From Deltaproteobacteria bacterium (GTDB taxonomy: Bacteria; Desulfobacterota; GWC2-55-46), in NCBI GenBank assembly GCA_015075075.1, contig JABTVA010000003.1, forward strand, positions 157,687 to 221,686: a DNA stretch of 64,000 nt, written 5' to 3'. The translations under genes and the position numbers were made by a program. This document shows positions 42,940 to 52,926 of this stretch, in pieces. Position 1 is the stretch's first letter, and every line of letters begins with the position of its first letter. Below the pieces are notes generated by a model that worked only from the letters and a program-made list of their open reading frames with translations, was not told the DNA's origin and made no database searches.

Positions 42940-44256
42940 ATGGAACTTGAGCTTTTCAATGAAGGCCGAAGCGGGCTCAATCCCGCCCCTCTCGCCGAGA
43001 GGATGCGGCCAAGAGACCTTTCGGGTTTCATAGGGCAGGAGCACCTCCTTGGTGAAGGGAAGCTCCTGGACAGGGCGATAAAGAAGGGCGAGCTCCCTTC
43101 CCTCATCCTCTGGGGGCCGCCCGGCACTGGGAAGACCACCATCGCCAGGATAGTCGCCGAGGCTTCGAAATCGGAATTTCTGGAGTTCTCGGCGGTCCTC
43201 TCGGGCGTAAAGGAGATACGGGAGGTAATAAAGGCCGCAAAGGAAAACCTCCGGCGCGGCAAAAAGACCGTACTCTTCGTGGACGAGATACACAGGTTCA
43301 ACAAGGCGCAGCAGGACGCGTTCCTCCATAGCGTGGAGGACGGGACCATAACCCTCATAGGCGCGACCACGGAAAACCCCTCCTTCGAGGTGAACGCGCC
43401 GCTCCTGTCGAGATGCAAGGTGCTGGTGCTCGAATCCCTGCCTTCAGGGGCGCTCAAGGAGATACTGGGCCGCGCCATGAAAGACAAGGAACGGGGGCTC
43501 GGCGGCTTGAAGGCCGAGCTTGAGGAGGGCGTCATCGATTTCCTCTCCGGGATATCGGCGGGAGACGCGAGGACGGCGCTCAATGCCCTTGAGGCCGCCT
43601 ACATGCTTACAGAGCCTGACCCAGGAGGGGTAAGGCATATAAGCCTGAAGGCTGCCGAGGAGGCGGTGCAGAGAAAGGCAATACTCTACGACAAGGGCGG
43701 GGAGGAGCACTATAACGTCATTTCGGCCTTCATAAAATCCATGCGTGGGAGCGACCCGCACGCTGCAATCTACTGGCTCGCAAGGATGGTCGAGGCCGGC
43801 GAAGACCCGCTCTTCATCGCGAGGCGCATGGTCATATTCGCCTCCGAGGACATCGGTAACGCGGACCCCGGGGCCCTCAGGCTCGCGATCGACGTAAAGG
43901 ACGCGGTCGATTTCGTGGGGATGCCCGAGGGCTGGATACCGCTCGCGCACGGGGTCGCCTATCTTGCGACAGCCCCGAAATCCAATGCCTCGTACCTCGC
44001 CTACCTCGAAGCCGCCGGAGACGTGAGGAAGCACGGCGCCCTCCCGGTGCCGCTCCATATACGGAACGCGCCCACAAGCCTCATGAAAGGCCTCGGCTAC
44101 GGCAAGGGCTACAAGTACCCGCACAGCTTCAAGGACGCGGAGGTCGAGCAGGAATACCTGCCCGAGGTGCTCAGGAATAGGACGTATTACCGGCCAAATG
44201 AAAGGGGCCATGAAGGAGAAATCGCCGAAAGGATGAAGAAAAAGGAACAAAAATAA
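42940..44256 (+). CDS. rarA: Replication-associated recombination protein A (AAA+ ATPase)
   Basis: 438 residues from the ATG at 42,940, preceded by AAAGGAG. AERMRPRDLSGFIGQEHLL, Walker A GPPGTGKTT, Walker B LFVDEIHRFNKAQQD, sensor IGATTENPSFEVN and arginine finger LLSRCKV, then the C-terminal tetramerisation part (YNVISAFIKSMRGSDPHAAI). It acts at stalled replication forks. The frame is open 89 codons upstream over the nadD start, without similarity. Confidence 0.95.
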   Translation: MELELFNEGRSGLNPAPLAERMRPRDLSGFIGQEHLLGEGKLLDRAIKKGELPSLILWGPPGTGKTTIARIVAEASKSEFLEFSAVLSGVKEIREVIKAAKENLRRGKKTVLFVDEIHRFNKAQQDAFLHSVEDGTITLIGATTENPSFEVNAPLLSRCKVLVLESLPSGALKEILGRAMKDKERGLGGLKAELEEGVIDFLSGISAGDARTALNALEAAYMLTEPDPGGVRHISLKAAEEAVQRKAILYDKGGEEHYNVISAFIKSMRGSDPHAAIYWLARMVEAGEDPLFIARRMVIFASEDIGNADPGALRLAIDVKDAVDFVGMPEGWIPLAHGVAYLATAPKSNASYLAYLEAAGDVRKHGALPVPLHIRNAPTSLMKGLGYGKGYKYPHSFKDAEVEQEYLPEVLRNRTYYRPNERGHEGEIAERMKKKEQK

Positions 44257-44287
44257 GGAGTTTAAAAATCAAGATTTGCGATGGATA

Positions 44288-44311
44288 AGTCCGTGACTTA
44301 GGTCACGGACT
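44288..44311. terminator. Hairpin after rarA
   Basis: AGTCCGTGAC and GTCACGGACT are perfect inverted repeats around TTAG, 32 nt after the stop. No T run follows. Confidence 0.5.
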
Positions 44312-44456
44312 AAGGAGGCCAAAAACGATAGAAGGAAAGGAGAGGTTTAAAAAAAATAAAAACAGGCATCTTCCGTAAACCGGTTCTTTTCAAAACCTCA
44401 CATCTTAATTTCCAGCCCGGTCCCGCACCAGGATTAAAAAAAGAAAGGAAGGCGCT

Positions 44457-45041
44457 ATGAAAAGATACGCGCTCTTGGCTGCGGGTCCCAAGGACGGAAA
44501 ACTCACGGAACTCTTCTTCTCGCTCAAGGAGAGCGGTTGTCTGGTCGGGGATTCCATAATATCTTCCTTTGGCAGCCACTTCGCGGCCGCGATGGAAGTC
44601 CTCGGAAAGGACCGGAAGACCTTCGTAAGGGCCGTAAACAGGGTAAAGGGCCTGTTGACCCTGAAGTCAAAGGAGCTTGCAATCGCAAAAAGCCGGACCT
44701 TTGGAAACGTGCATATAATGCTCCACGGCCCGAACAGGCCCGATACTCTATACATGGTATCGAAACTCCTTGACGGCTCCAAAGCGGCGGTGACCTGCAT
44801 TGAGTCCAAGTCCGATTCAGGCGGCATGCTCTTCGCGGTAACGATAGAAGCCTATTGCCCTTCCAGGTCAGCCCGGAAAAAGCTTGAGGGCCGCATCCAT
44901 TCCCTTGCCCGGCGGCTCGGCATTAAATCCTCTATGACCTCCTGGACTCAGACGAGATCCCTGATCTTTCATTGTTCACACCGGCTCCATCTTAAGCCAT
45001 TACAGCCCAAAAGCATTGTCCTTCTATTATGTTTAAGTTAA
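44457..45041 (+). CDS. GcvR-like ACT-domain protein
   Basis: 194 residues. The pattern of two degenerate ACT domains is visible: MKRYALLAAGPKDGKLTELF with SGCLVGDSIISSFGSHFA, and GNVHIMLHGPNRPDTLYMVS with MLFAVTIEAYCPS. This is the glycine-cleavage-repressor-like layout. After residue ~163 the sequence (HRLHLKPLQPKSIVLLLCLS) looks unrelated and may be a frameshifted tail. It precedes bioB by 60 nt; whether it belongs to the biotin operon is unclear. Confidence 0.6.
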   Translation: MKRYALLAAGPKDGKLTELFFSLKESGCLVGDSIISSFGSHFAAAMEVLGKDRKTFVRAVNRVKGLLTLKSKELAIAKSRTFGNVHIMLHGPNRPDTLYMVSKLLDGSKAAVTCIESKSDSGGMLFAVTIEAYCPSRSARKKLEGRIHSLARRLGIKSSMTSWTQTRSLIFHCSHRLHLKPLQPKSIVLLLCLS

Positions 45042-45101
45042 CCAATGCTTTTCTATATGCTATTCAATCTGAGGAACATACTTTAACACCACGGAAAAAC
45101 A

Positions 45102-46085
45102 ATGGAAACCATACTGAAGACCGCACTTGAAAAAGGACTCTCCGGAGTCGGCCTCACCGAAGACGAGGCCCTTGAGTTTGCAGGCCTCCCGGATTCGTCC
45201 ATTTACGAATCACTCTCTGTTACCGAGAAGGTCAGGCGCCATCACAAGGGGGTCGAGGTAAACCTCTGCGCCATAGTAAACGCCAAGAGCGGCCTCTGCA
45301 AGGAAGACTGCTCCTTCTGCTCCCAGTCCGTCAAGTATTCCACTGGAGCAGCCGAATACCCCATGTCCGGAGCCTCCGAGATCCTCGGCGCGGCAACGGA
45401 AGCGGCAAGGACCGGGGCGCGCGAGTTCTCGATAGTCGCAAGCGGCACTCGGATAGAGAAGGAAAAGGACATATCCGCGCTTTCCGAAGCCATAAGGGGG
45501 ATGAGGGGCATGGAGCTTGAAAGCTGCGCCTCGCTCGGCATGCTCACGAGAGATACCCTGAAGAAATTAAAGGAGAGCGGACTTGAGAGCTACCACCACA
45601 ACCTCGAGACAGGGCGGAGCTTCTTTCCGAAAATCTGCACGACGCACGAATACGAAGAGGACGTTACTGTAGTAAGGGCAGCAAAGGAGCTCGGGTTTCA
45701 CGTCTGCTCGGGCGGCATATTCGGGCTCGGAGAGGGCTGGGATGTGAGGATAGAGCTACTTTCCACCTTAAGGGAGCTTGAGGTCGATTCCATCCCCATA
45801 AACTTCCTGAACCCCAGGCCCGGCACGCCGCTCGAAGGGGCGAGCTATCTTGCCCCGATAGAGTGCCTGAAGATAATAGCGCTCGCGAGGCTCATGCTCC
45901 CCGCGAGGGACATAATAATCTGCGGCGGAAGGCAGGTGAACCTCCGCGACCTCCAGCCCCTCATATTCGCGGCAGGCGCGAACGGCATGATGATAGGCAA
46001 CTACCTCACCACCCCCGGGAGGGCCCCTGAAGAAGACCTCCGTATGCTTTCGGACCTGGGCCTCAGGCCCCGCGGCTACAAGTAG
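45102..46085 (+). CDS. bioB: Biotin synthase
   Basis: 327 residues; radical-SAM enzyme inserting sulfur into dethiobiotin. The SAM cluster CKEDCSFC is at Cys66, 70 and 73; the second cluster uses the Cys in ELESCASLG, HVCSGGIFGLGE and the Arg in LARLMLP. YHHNLETGRSFFPKICTTH is family-typical. First gene of the biotin operon. Confidence 0.96.
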   Translation: METILKTALEKGLSGVGLTEDEALEFAGLPDSSIYESLSVTEKVRRHHKGVEVNLCAIVNAKSGLCKEDCSFCSQSVKYSTGAAEYPMSGASEILGAATEAARTGAREFSIVASGTRIEKEKDISALSEAIRGMRGMELESCASLGMLTRDTLKKLKESGLESYHHNLETGRSFFPKICTTHEYEEDVTVVRAAKELGFHVCSGGIFGLGEGWDVRIELLSTLRELEVDSIPINFLNPRPGTPLEGASYLAPIECLKIIALARLMLPARDIIICGGRQVNLRDLQPLIFAAGANGMMIGNYLTTPGRAPEEDLRMLSDLGLRPRGYK

Positions 46086-46097
46086 TCTTCCCCCAGT

Positions 46098-47261
46098 ATG
46101 AACCCCATGCTCAAATACATAGACGAAGAGCTACTGAGGCTCGATTCCCTAAACCTGCTCCGGAAGCCCAAGATCGTCCACGGGCCGCAGGGGCCGAGGG
46201 CCGTCGTGAACGGCAGGGAAGCGCTTATCATGTGCTCGAACGACTACCTGGGCCTTGCCGGACACCCGCTCGTTAAGGAGGCCGCGATAGAGGCCGTCCA
46301 GAGGTGGGGGGCCGGGGCCGGGGCGTCGAGGCTCGTATCAGGCACAATGGAGCCCCATGTCATGCTCGAAGAGCGGATAAGGGCCTTCAAGAAGGCCGAG
46401 GCCGCGCTCCTATTCAATTCCGGCTATAATGCGAACCTCGGCGTGATCTCCGCCCTTCTGGACAGGTCTTCCGAGGTATTCTCGGATAAACTTAATCATG
46501 CGTCCATCGTGGACGCCTGCGTCTTGAGCAGGGCCAAAGTCAGGAGATACCCTTCAAGGGACGTAAACGCCCTTGAAAGGCTCCTCAAGGCCTCGAAGGC
46601 CAAAAGGAAGCTGATAGCTACCGACAGCGTCTTCAGCATGGACGGGACCATAGCGCCGCTACCGGATATCACCGGCCTCCTCGATACATACGGGGCCATG
46701 CTCCTTGTCGATGACGCGCACGCTACCGGCGTCCTCGGCCCCAAAGGACGCGGGAGCCTCGAGCACTTCAATATCAGCCACCCGGCCGTCATTGTAATGG
46801 GCACTCTGGGCAAGGCGCTCGGCTCATTCGGAGCGTTCATAACAGGGGGGCGCGCCGTCATCGACCTCATGGTCTCGAAGGCGCGGCCGTTCATCTACAC
46901 GACCGCCCTTCCGCCATCGGTATGCGGCGCGGCCATGAAGGCGCTCGATATAGTCGAGAACGAGCCGGGGCTCAGGCAAAGGCTATGGGAGAATACGGCA
47001 CGGCTCAAGGAAGGCCTTTCAGATATGGGGCTCGACACATTGGGTAGCGAAACGCCCATTGTGCCAGTAAAGCTCGGCGCCGCGAAAAAAGCGGTCGATG
47101 TATCGGAGAGGCTCCTTGACATGGGCGTTTTCATACAGGCCATCAGGCCTCCGACCGTGCCGGAGGGGACCTCGCGCCTCCGGATGACCTTGTCAGCCTC
47201 GCATGGCCCGGACGACGTCGATTCCGCGCTTTCCGCGCTGGGGAAGTCCCTCGATGTCTGA
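46098..47261 (+). CDS. bioF: 8-amino-7-oxononanoate synthase
   Basis: 387 residues, PLP alpha-oxoamine synthase condensing pimeloyl-ACP with alanine. MCSNDYLGLAGHP, GAGASRLVSGTMEPH, VFSMDGTIAPLPDI, DDAHATGVLGPKGRG and the PLP-lysine region GTLGKALGSFGAF are intact. It overlaps bioH by 8 nt. Confidence 0.95.
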   Translation: MNPMLKYIDEELLRLDSLNLLRKPKIVHGPQGPRAVVNGREALIMCSNDYLGLAGHPLVKEAAIEAVQRWGAGAGASRLVSGTMEPHVMLEERIRAFKKAEAALLFNSGYNANLGVISALLDRSSEVFSDKLNHASIVDACVLSRAKVRRYPSRDVNALERLLKASKAKRKLIATDSVFSMDGTIAPLPDITGLLDTYGAMLLVDDAHATGVLGPKGRGSLEHFNISHPAVIVMGTLGKALGSFGAFITGGRAVIDLMVSKARPFIYTTALPPSVCGAAMKALDIVENEPGLRQRLWENTARLKEGLSDMGLDTLGSETPIVPVKLGAAKKAVDVSERLLDMGVFIQAIRPPTVPEGTSRLRMTLSASHGPDDVDSALSALGKSLDV

Positions 47262-48036
47262 AGGCTTCGTATTCGTCCACGGCTGGGCGACCGACAGCAG
47301 TGTCTGGGACGCGGCAACGGAAAGGCTCGGGGCCGGACACTTAATGGTAAATCTGCCCGGCCACGGCGGGGAAAGGGCCTGGGACGAGCCTACCCTTGCC
47401 CCGGCGATACGGGAGCTATCGGAGCGCACGCAAGGCCTGAGGGGCGCAATCGGCATGGGATGGTCCCTCGGCTCCGAGGTGCTTATCGCGGCATACCCGG
47501 CCCTTGAGGAAAGGTTCCGCGCACTCATACTCGTCGGCTCGACCCCGTGCTTTGTCGCAAAGGAAGACTTCCCCTGGGGCCAGTCAAGGGCGCTCGTGAA
47601 ACGAATGATAATGGACATGAAAAAAGACCCGGCCTCAACGGTCGAGAGGTTCTATAAGCTCAATTTCACGGACGAGGAGCTGGCTTCTCCCGAAGCCTCT
47701 GCCTTTCTCGGGCGATACAGGTATCCGGGGCCGATATCCTGCGAAGGCCCGGCCCCCAGCTGTTTTCCGTCTTTCAGGTACGATGAAATGACCAGGGCGC
47801 TTGAGGCGCTCTACTCCGCGGACCTGAGGGACAGGCTAAAGGAAATAAACGTGCCGGTACTCCTGGTACACGGGGAAATGGATACCGTATGCCCGCCCGG
47901 GGCAGCGGATTATATGGCCGGGAATATAAAAGACGCAAGGCTCGAGATAATCAAGGGAGCCGGGCACGCGCCGTTCGTTACAAAGCCGGATCTATTCATG
48001 GCCGTCGTAAACGAGTTTATTTCCTCATTAGGGTAG
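47254..48036 (+). CDS. bioH: Pimeloyl-ACP methyl ester esterase-like alpha/beta hydrolase
   Basis: 260 residues from the ATG at 47,254. FVFVHGWATDSSVW is the oxyanion region, the nucleophile Ser71 is in GMGWSLGSE, the Asp in VHGEMDTVCPP and the His in KGAGHAPFVTKP. In biotin synthesis this releases pimeloyl-ACP from its methyl ester. BioH, BioG and BioV share the fold; position before bioC supports the role, and the exact subtype is uncertain. Confidence 0.85.
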   Translation: MSEGFVFVHGWATDSSVWDAATERLGAGHLMVNLPGHGGERAWDEPTLAPAIRELSERTQGLRGAIGMGWSLGSEVLIAAYPALEERFRALILVGSTPCFVAKEDFPWGQSRALVKRMIMDMKKDPASTVERFYKLNFTDEELASPEASAFLGRYRYPGPISCEGPAPSCFPSFRYDEMTRALEALYSADLRDRLKEINVPVLLVHGEMDTVCPPGAADYMAGNIKDARLEIIKGAGHAPFVTKPDLFMAVVNEFISSLG

Positions 48037-48043
48037 GAATTGC

Positions 48044-48850
48044 ATGCTAAAGACCTGTCTCGATAAATCCGCGGTCAAGAGGTCCTTTTCGCGGGCGGCC
48101 TCTACCTACGACGATTTCGCGGACTTTCAGTACGAGGCCGCCAAGGAGGTCTCGGACGCGCTCAAGGAGCTCCTTCCGGAAGGCGGGGACGGCAAAGGCA
48201 TATCCGTCCTCGACATAGGCTGCGGCACAGGCTCGCTCGCAGAGCTTATTCTGCCATCCCTTCCGGGGGCCAGGGTCTTCGGGTGCGACCTGGCCTTCCC
48301 CATGCTCCGCAGGGCAGGAGAGAAGCTCGGGCAGAGGCTTACGGGCCTTGCCGTGGCGGACTGCGAAGCCCTTCCGTTCAGGGATGCCTCCTTTGACTCC
48401 GCGGTATCGAGCCTTACATACCAGTGGGCCGGGGACCTCTCCTCGGCTTTTGCCGAGGCGTGCCGCGTGCTCAAGCCGGGCGGCCTCTTCGCCCTCTCCA
48501 CACTCGGACCAGGGACCTTGTCCGAATTGAAGGAATGCTATCCCGGATACCGGGGCCTTGAGTTCAAGGCTTCCGACGAGGTCCTGAACGAGGCGGAGAG
48601 GGCCGGTCTTGAGGTAATAAGCGCTGATAAAAGACTCGTCAAAAAGGTCTACAAGGATTTTTTTGAGCTGCTCCGGACCCTTAAGCACATCGGCGCCTCC
48701 CCTCCGCTTGAGCGCGGCAAGGGGCTAACACCCGGAAGGGAGCTCAAGGAGGCAGGCGAAACCTATGCCCGGAAGTTCCCGGCTGAGGGCTCTGGCGTCA
48801 TCGGAAGCTACGGGCTTATGATAATCACCGCGAGGAAGAAACGGCCATGA
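48044..48850 (+). CDS. bioC: Malonyl-ACP O-methyltransferase
   Basis: 268 residues. KSAVKRSFSRAASTYDDFAD is the BioC signature start, VLDIGCGTGSLAE binds SAM, and YQWAGDLSSAFAEACRVLKPGG-type sequence follows (here within 20-residue limits: LTYQWAGDLSSAFAEA). It caps malonyl-ACP for entry into fatty acid elongation. Overlaps bioA as ATGA. Confidence 0.94.
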   Translation: MLKTCLDKSAVKRSFSRAASTYDDFADFQYEAAKEVSDALKELLPEGGDGKGISVLDIGCGTGSLAELILPSLPGARVFGCDLAFPMLRRAGEKLGQRLTGLAVADCEALPFRDASFDSAVSSLTYQWAGDLSSAFAEACRVLKPGGLFALSTLGPGTLSELKECYPGYRGLEFKASDEVLNEAERAGLEVISADKRLVKKVYKDFFELLRTLKHIGASPPLERGKGLTPGRELKEAGETYARKFPAEGSGVIGSYGLMIITARKKRP

Positions 48851-50217
48851 AAAAAAAGACAGCCGGGCTGATCGGGCTGGATAAAAACCACGTGTGGCAC
48901 CCGTTCACGCAGATGCGCGAATGGGAGGCTTCCGAGCACCTTGTAATCGAACGGGGCCAGGGGAGCTACCTCATCGATACGGAGGGCAGGCGCTACCTGG
49001 ACGGAGTGTCTTCCCTTTGGGTCAATGTCCACGGCCACAGGAAAAGGGAGGTTGACCGGGCCATAAAGGAGCAGCTCGGCCGCATCGCGCACTCAACGCT
49101 CCTCGGGCTCGCGAATGTCCCCTCCATAGAGCTTGCGGAAAGGCTCGTAAAGGTTGCGCCGAAAGGGCTTAAGAGGGTCTTCTATTCGGACAACGGATCG
49201 ACTTCCGTTGAGATAGCACTCAAGATGGCCTTCCAGTTCTGGGAAGAGACCGGGAAACCCGGGAAGAAACGGTTCGTCGCCTTCACCGGGGCCTACCACG
49301 GCGACACCTTCGGCTCAATGAGCGTAGGCGAGATAGACATATTCGTAAAGAAATACAGGCCGCTCCTCTTCAGGCCTTTCCGCGCTCCGTACCCGTATTG
49401 CTACAGGTGTCCGGTTAAGGCAAAAAAAACCTTTCCGGACTGCAAGACCGCCTGCCTCAAGGCATTCGAGGAGGTATTGAAAAAACACCACAAGGAGATT
49501 GCCGCGTGCGTAATCGAGCCGCTCCTTCAGGGCGCGGCGGGCGTGGTCGTGTCGCCTCCGGGGTTCCTGAAGGAAGTAAGGAGGCTTACGAAAAAATATA
49601 ACGTCCTACTCATAGCCGACGAGGTGGCGACAGGCTTCGGGAGGACCGGCCATATGTTCGCCTGCGACGCCGAAAGTGTCTCGCCGGATTTCCTCTGCCT
49701 TGCAAAGGGCCTGACGGGCGGATACCTGCCGCTTGCCGCGACCCTCACGACGGACAGGGTCTATAAGGCATTTCTGGGGAGATACGAGGAGTACAAGAGT
49801 TTTTTCCACGGACACACCTATACCGGGAACCCGCTCGGGTGCGCTGCGGCCATCGCGAACCTTGAGATATTCGAAAAGGAAAAGGTGCTAATGAAGCTTG
49901 CCCCGAAAATTGCACTCTTCAAAAGGCTGCTTGAGAGATTTGAAAATCTCAATCACGTCGGAGACGTGAGGCAATTGGGGCTCGTTGCCGGGATAGAGCT
50001 CGTGAAGGACAAGAGGACGAAAGAGGCCTACCCTGCCCGCGAGCGGGTGGGCTACCGGGCGTGCCTCCGCGCAAGGGGCTACGGGGTAATACTCCGGCCC
50101 CTCGGGGATGTGGTCGTCCTAATGCCGCCCCTGAGCGCGACCCGGAAGGAAATTCAAAAGATAGCGGATGCGGCCTATAGGGGGATAAGGGAGATAACAG
50201 AGGGCGCGAAAGCATGA
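48847..50217 (+). CDS. bioA: Adenosylmethionine-8-amino-7-oxononanoate aminotransferase
   Basis: 456 residues, class III aminotransferase. KNHVWHPFTQMREWE is the BioA start, FYSDNGSTSVEIALKMAFQF and FTGAYHGDTFGSMSVG bind cofactor, DEVATGFGRTG carries the PLP Asp and CLAKGLTGG the Lys. A Cys-rich loop (YCYRCPVKAKKTFPDCKTAC) is typical of the anaerobe-type enzymes. Overlaps bioD as ATGA. Confidence 0.95.
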   Translation: MKKKTAGLIGLDKNHVWHPFTQMREWEASEHLVIERGQGSYLIDTEGRRYLDGVSSLWVNVHGHRKREVDRAIKEQLGRIAHSTLLGLANVPSIELAERLVKVAPKGLKRVFYSDNGSTSVEIALKMAFQFWEETGKPGKKRFVAFTGAYHGDTFGSMSVGEIDIFVKKYRPLLFRPFRAPYPYCYRCPVKAKKTFPDCKTACLKAFEEVLKKHHKEIAACVIEPLLQGAAGVVVSPPGFLKEVRRLTKKYNVLLIADEVATGFGRTGHMFACDAESVSPDFLCLAKGLTGGYLPLAATLTTDRVYKAFLGRYEEYKSFFHGHTYTGNPLGCAAAIANLEIFEKEKVLMKLAPKIALFKRLLERFENLNHVGDVRQLGLVAGIELVKDKRTKEAYPARERVGYRACLRARGYGVILRPLGDVVVLMPPLSATRKEIQKIADAAYRGIREITEGAKA

Positions 50218-50903
50218 AACGCTCCTTCTTCATAACCGGCACCGACACCGGCGTGGGCAAGACCGAGGTCGCCTGCATGCTCGCAAGGGCCTTCAGGGCA
50301 TCGGGCTTGAAGCCCGGGGTCATGAAGCCCGTCGAGACAGGCTGCCCTGAAAGGGACGGCAGGCTCGTGCCGATGGACGCCCTGAGGCTAAAGGAGGCCT
50401 CGGGCACCGGCGCGGAGCTCGATATTATAAACCCATACAGGTTCGCGCCGCCGCTTGCGCCCCTTACCGCCTCCGGGCTTTCAGGCACGACTATCGAGTT
50501 CAAGAAGATAAAATCCTGCTTCAAAGAGCTTTCAAATACACACGATATCATGCTCGTCGAGGGTGCGGGCGGACTCCTTACGCCGGTTGCTCAGGATACA
50601 TACATGGCCGACCTTGCCCTCGACCTCGGCCTCCCTGCCGTCATCGTTTCAGCAAACAGGCTCGGCACAATCAACCACACGCTCATGACGCTTAAGTGCG
50701 CCGTGGGCATGGGCATCGAAGTGGCCGGGATAATCCTCAATAACAGCGAGCCCCACGGAGACGACCTGAGCCGCGCCCACAACCGGGCCGAACTGGAAAG
50801 GCTCTCTCCCGCGCCAGTCCTATTCGAAGCGCCATTCTCCTCAAAAAACAAGGCCCCCTTCCTTCCGGAAGAGGGCCTTGTCGCAAGCCTTCTGCAGGTC
50901 TGA
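50214..50903 (+). CDS. bioD: Dethiobiotin synthetase
   Basis: 229 residues. FITGTDTGVGKTEVACML is the P-loop, KPGVMKPVETGC and LVEGAGGLLTPVAQD are family motifs. Last gene of the bio operon. Its 3' end contains a hairpin (AAGGCCC/GGGCCTT) inside the coding sequence, without a T run. Confidence 0.95.
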   Translation: MKRSFFITGTDTGVGKTEVACMLARAFRASGLKPGVMKPVETGCPERDGRLVPMDALRLKEASGTGAELDIINPYRFAPPLAPLTASGLSGTTIEFKKIKSCFKELSNTHDIMLVEGAGGLLTPVAQDTYMADLALDLGLPAVIVSANRLGTINHTLMTLKCAVGMGIEVAGIILNNSEPHGDDLSRAHNRAELERLSPAPVLFEAPFSSKNKAPFLPEEGLVASLLQV

Positions 50904-50916
50904 GCTCTTTAATGGG

Positions 50917-50990
50917 TCGCTGAAAAAACTTTGGGGGGAACTTTCTGTAGAAGGTTTCCCCCAGACCCTTCAACAATCCCGTTAAACCGC
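50917..50990. repeat. Hairpin-containing intergenic repeat after bioD
   Basis: GCTGAAAAAACTTT is followed by GGGGGGAACTTTCT paired with AGAAGGTTTCCCCC. The left part recalls family A ends, the hairpin does not. It fills the convergent gap between bioD and acnA and may terminate both. Confidence 0.55.
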
Positions 50991-52885
50991 TTACGCCCTG
51001 GCGGCGGTCGTGTAATTGAGCGTGCCGCCGGCGAGTATGGTCTCTATCTGCCTCGGCGAATATCCGTGCCTGAGCTTGTATTCCCTGCCCTTGGTCACGT
51101 TCTTGAGCGTTACCGTCTCGCTTGAGGTCAGGGCCTGCCTTAGGCCCGGAAGCTCCAATTCGTCGCCGTCGTCTATCGATTCATAGTCCGCCGGGTTCTC
51201 GAAGGTAAGCGGCAGTATCCCGAAGTTCACGAGGTTGTCCTTGTGGATGCGGGCGAAGCTCTTGGCTATTATCGCCTTTATGCCGAGGTACATGGGGCAG
51301 AGGGCCGCGTGCTCGCGCGACGAGCCCTGGCCGTAGTTCTCGCCGCCCAGCACGAACCCGCCTCCGGCCGCCTTGGCCTTCTCGTGGAACTTGGCGTCTA
51401 TCTGCGAAAAGACGCTCTCCGAGTACTTGGGCACGTTAGAGCGGTACTTGAGCCATGTGCCCGCGGGGGTTATGTGGTCGGTCGTAATGTTGTCTCCGAG
51501 CTTTATGAGCACCTTGCCCTTCAATGAATCCGGCAGGGCGGCCTGCTTGGGGAGCTCCTTTATGTTCGGGCCCCTGGCTACGGTCACCTTCGAGGGTCCC
51601 TTTGCCGGGGTATTACCATCGAGTCGTCTATGAGGAACTTTGACGGCGTTTGACCTTGGGGAACTTGCTGAGCTTCTCGGTCGGTTATGACGCCGTATAC
51701 CGCGGCGCTACAGCGACCTCGGGCTGCAGAGGTATACCTTGCCGTCCTTGGGTGCCGGACCTCCCCTCGAAGTTCCTGTTGAAGGTGCGTAGCGACACGC
51801 CTCCGGACGGGGGCGACTGGCTGTTCCTGATGCACGGGCCGCAGGTGGCTTGAGTATCCGAGCGCCCGCTTCTATCAGATGCGAGAGCCCTTGTTCAAGG
51901 CCATCATGTCGAGCACCTGCTTGAGCCAGGCGAGATGGTCATGCTGACCTGCGCACCTTGTGCCCGCCCTTGTTAAGGACCTCGGATACGAGCATCAGGC
52001 CCCTGTAGAGGAGTTCGTGCAGCTCCCCACGCAGACCTGGTCCACCTTAAGCCCTCGACCTCGGAGACCTTGGCAGACCTGGTCGGGCATGGGGCCTGGC
52101 TATCGCGGGTCTCGAGCTTGAGAGGTCTATGTCTATCACCTCGTCGTACTTCGCGTCCTCGTCGGCCTTGAGCTCTATCCAATCCGCTTCCCTGCCCTGC
52201 TGGCGAGGAACTCCTCGTGACCCTCGTCGGACGGGAATATTGAGCTTGTGGCGCTGAGCTCGGCGCCATGCTGGTTATCGTGGCCTCTCCGGGACCGAGG
52301 AGCGACTTTACGCCCTCGCCGCCGTACTGATGACCTTCCACGCCGCCTTTCACGGTCATCCTCGGAGGAGCTTCGATATCACGTCTCAGCCGATACCAGG
52401 GCTTGAGCTTCGCCCTTGAGCTTAACGAGACTATCTTGGATAGGTGGCTGAACGGGCCGCCGCCCATGGCGACGGCAACGTCGAGGCCGCCCGCGCCTAT
52501 GGCAAGCATGCCTATTGCTGCCCGTGGGGTGTGGGCTGTCCGAGCTGAGCATATCTTACCGGGCTTGCTGAACCTTTCGAGATGGACTCAGGTGCAGATG
52601 CCGTTCCGGGCTTTGAAGTAGATGCCGTATTTGAGGCAAGGGTCTGAGGAACCTGTGGTCGTCGGCGTTCTCAAACCCGCCGTACTGGAGCGTGTTGTGG
52701 CCCACGTAGCTCACTGAGAGCTCGGCAGTGACCTCGGCACGCCCATTGCTCGAACTGCAGGTACGCCATCGTGCCTGTGGCGTCCTGGGTGATGGTCTGT
52801 CTATCCGATGTTTACCCTTTGCCTTGACTGGCTCGCTCGAGACCAGGTGGCCGTCAATCAGCTTTTCCGCAACGCTCTTGCCCAC
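50991..52885 (-). pseudogene. acnA: Aconitate hydratase, heavily broken over its first two thirds
   Basis: The last ~199 residues (50,991-51,587) are clean: KLGDNITTDHITPAGTWLKY, GGENYGQGSSREHAALCPMY and NFGILPLTFENPADY of the swivelling domain. Upstream to the GTG at 52,885 (AGGAGGAG before it) family pieces recur in shifting frames: VAEKLIDGHLVSSEPV, TAELSVSYVGHNTLQ, GFENADDHRFL, LAIGAGGLDVAVAMGGGPF, MTVKGGVEG and FLIDDSMVIP. Most changes are short losses. The total length (1,895 nt) is near the 640-residue aconitase of this group, so the gene has not been eroded by large deletions. A TCA-cycle gene in this state suggests poor local consensus. Confidence 0.8.
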
Positions 52886-52926
52886 GATTGCTCCTCCTGT
52901 TATGGTATGGAAGACGATTTTTAGTG

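Noticed and set aside
45033..45045. Possible BirA operator upstream of bioB (AGTTAACC)
   Set aside because: Only one half-site is visible; the partner GGTTAAC half at the expected spacing is missing.
50849..50881. Terminator-like hairpin AAGGCCC/GGGCCTT at the end of bioD
   Set aside because: It lies inside the coding sequence and no T run follows.
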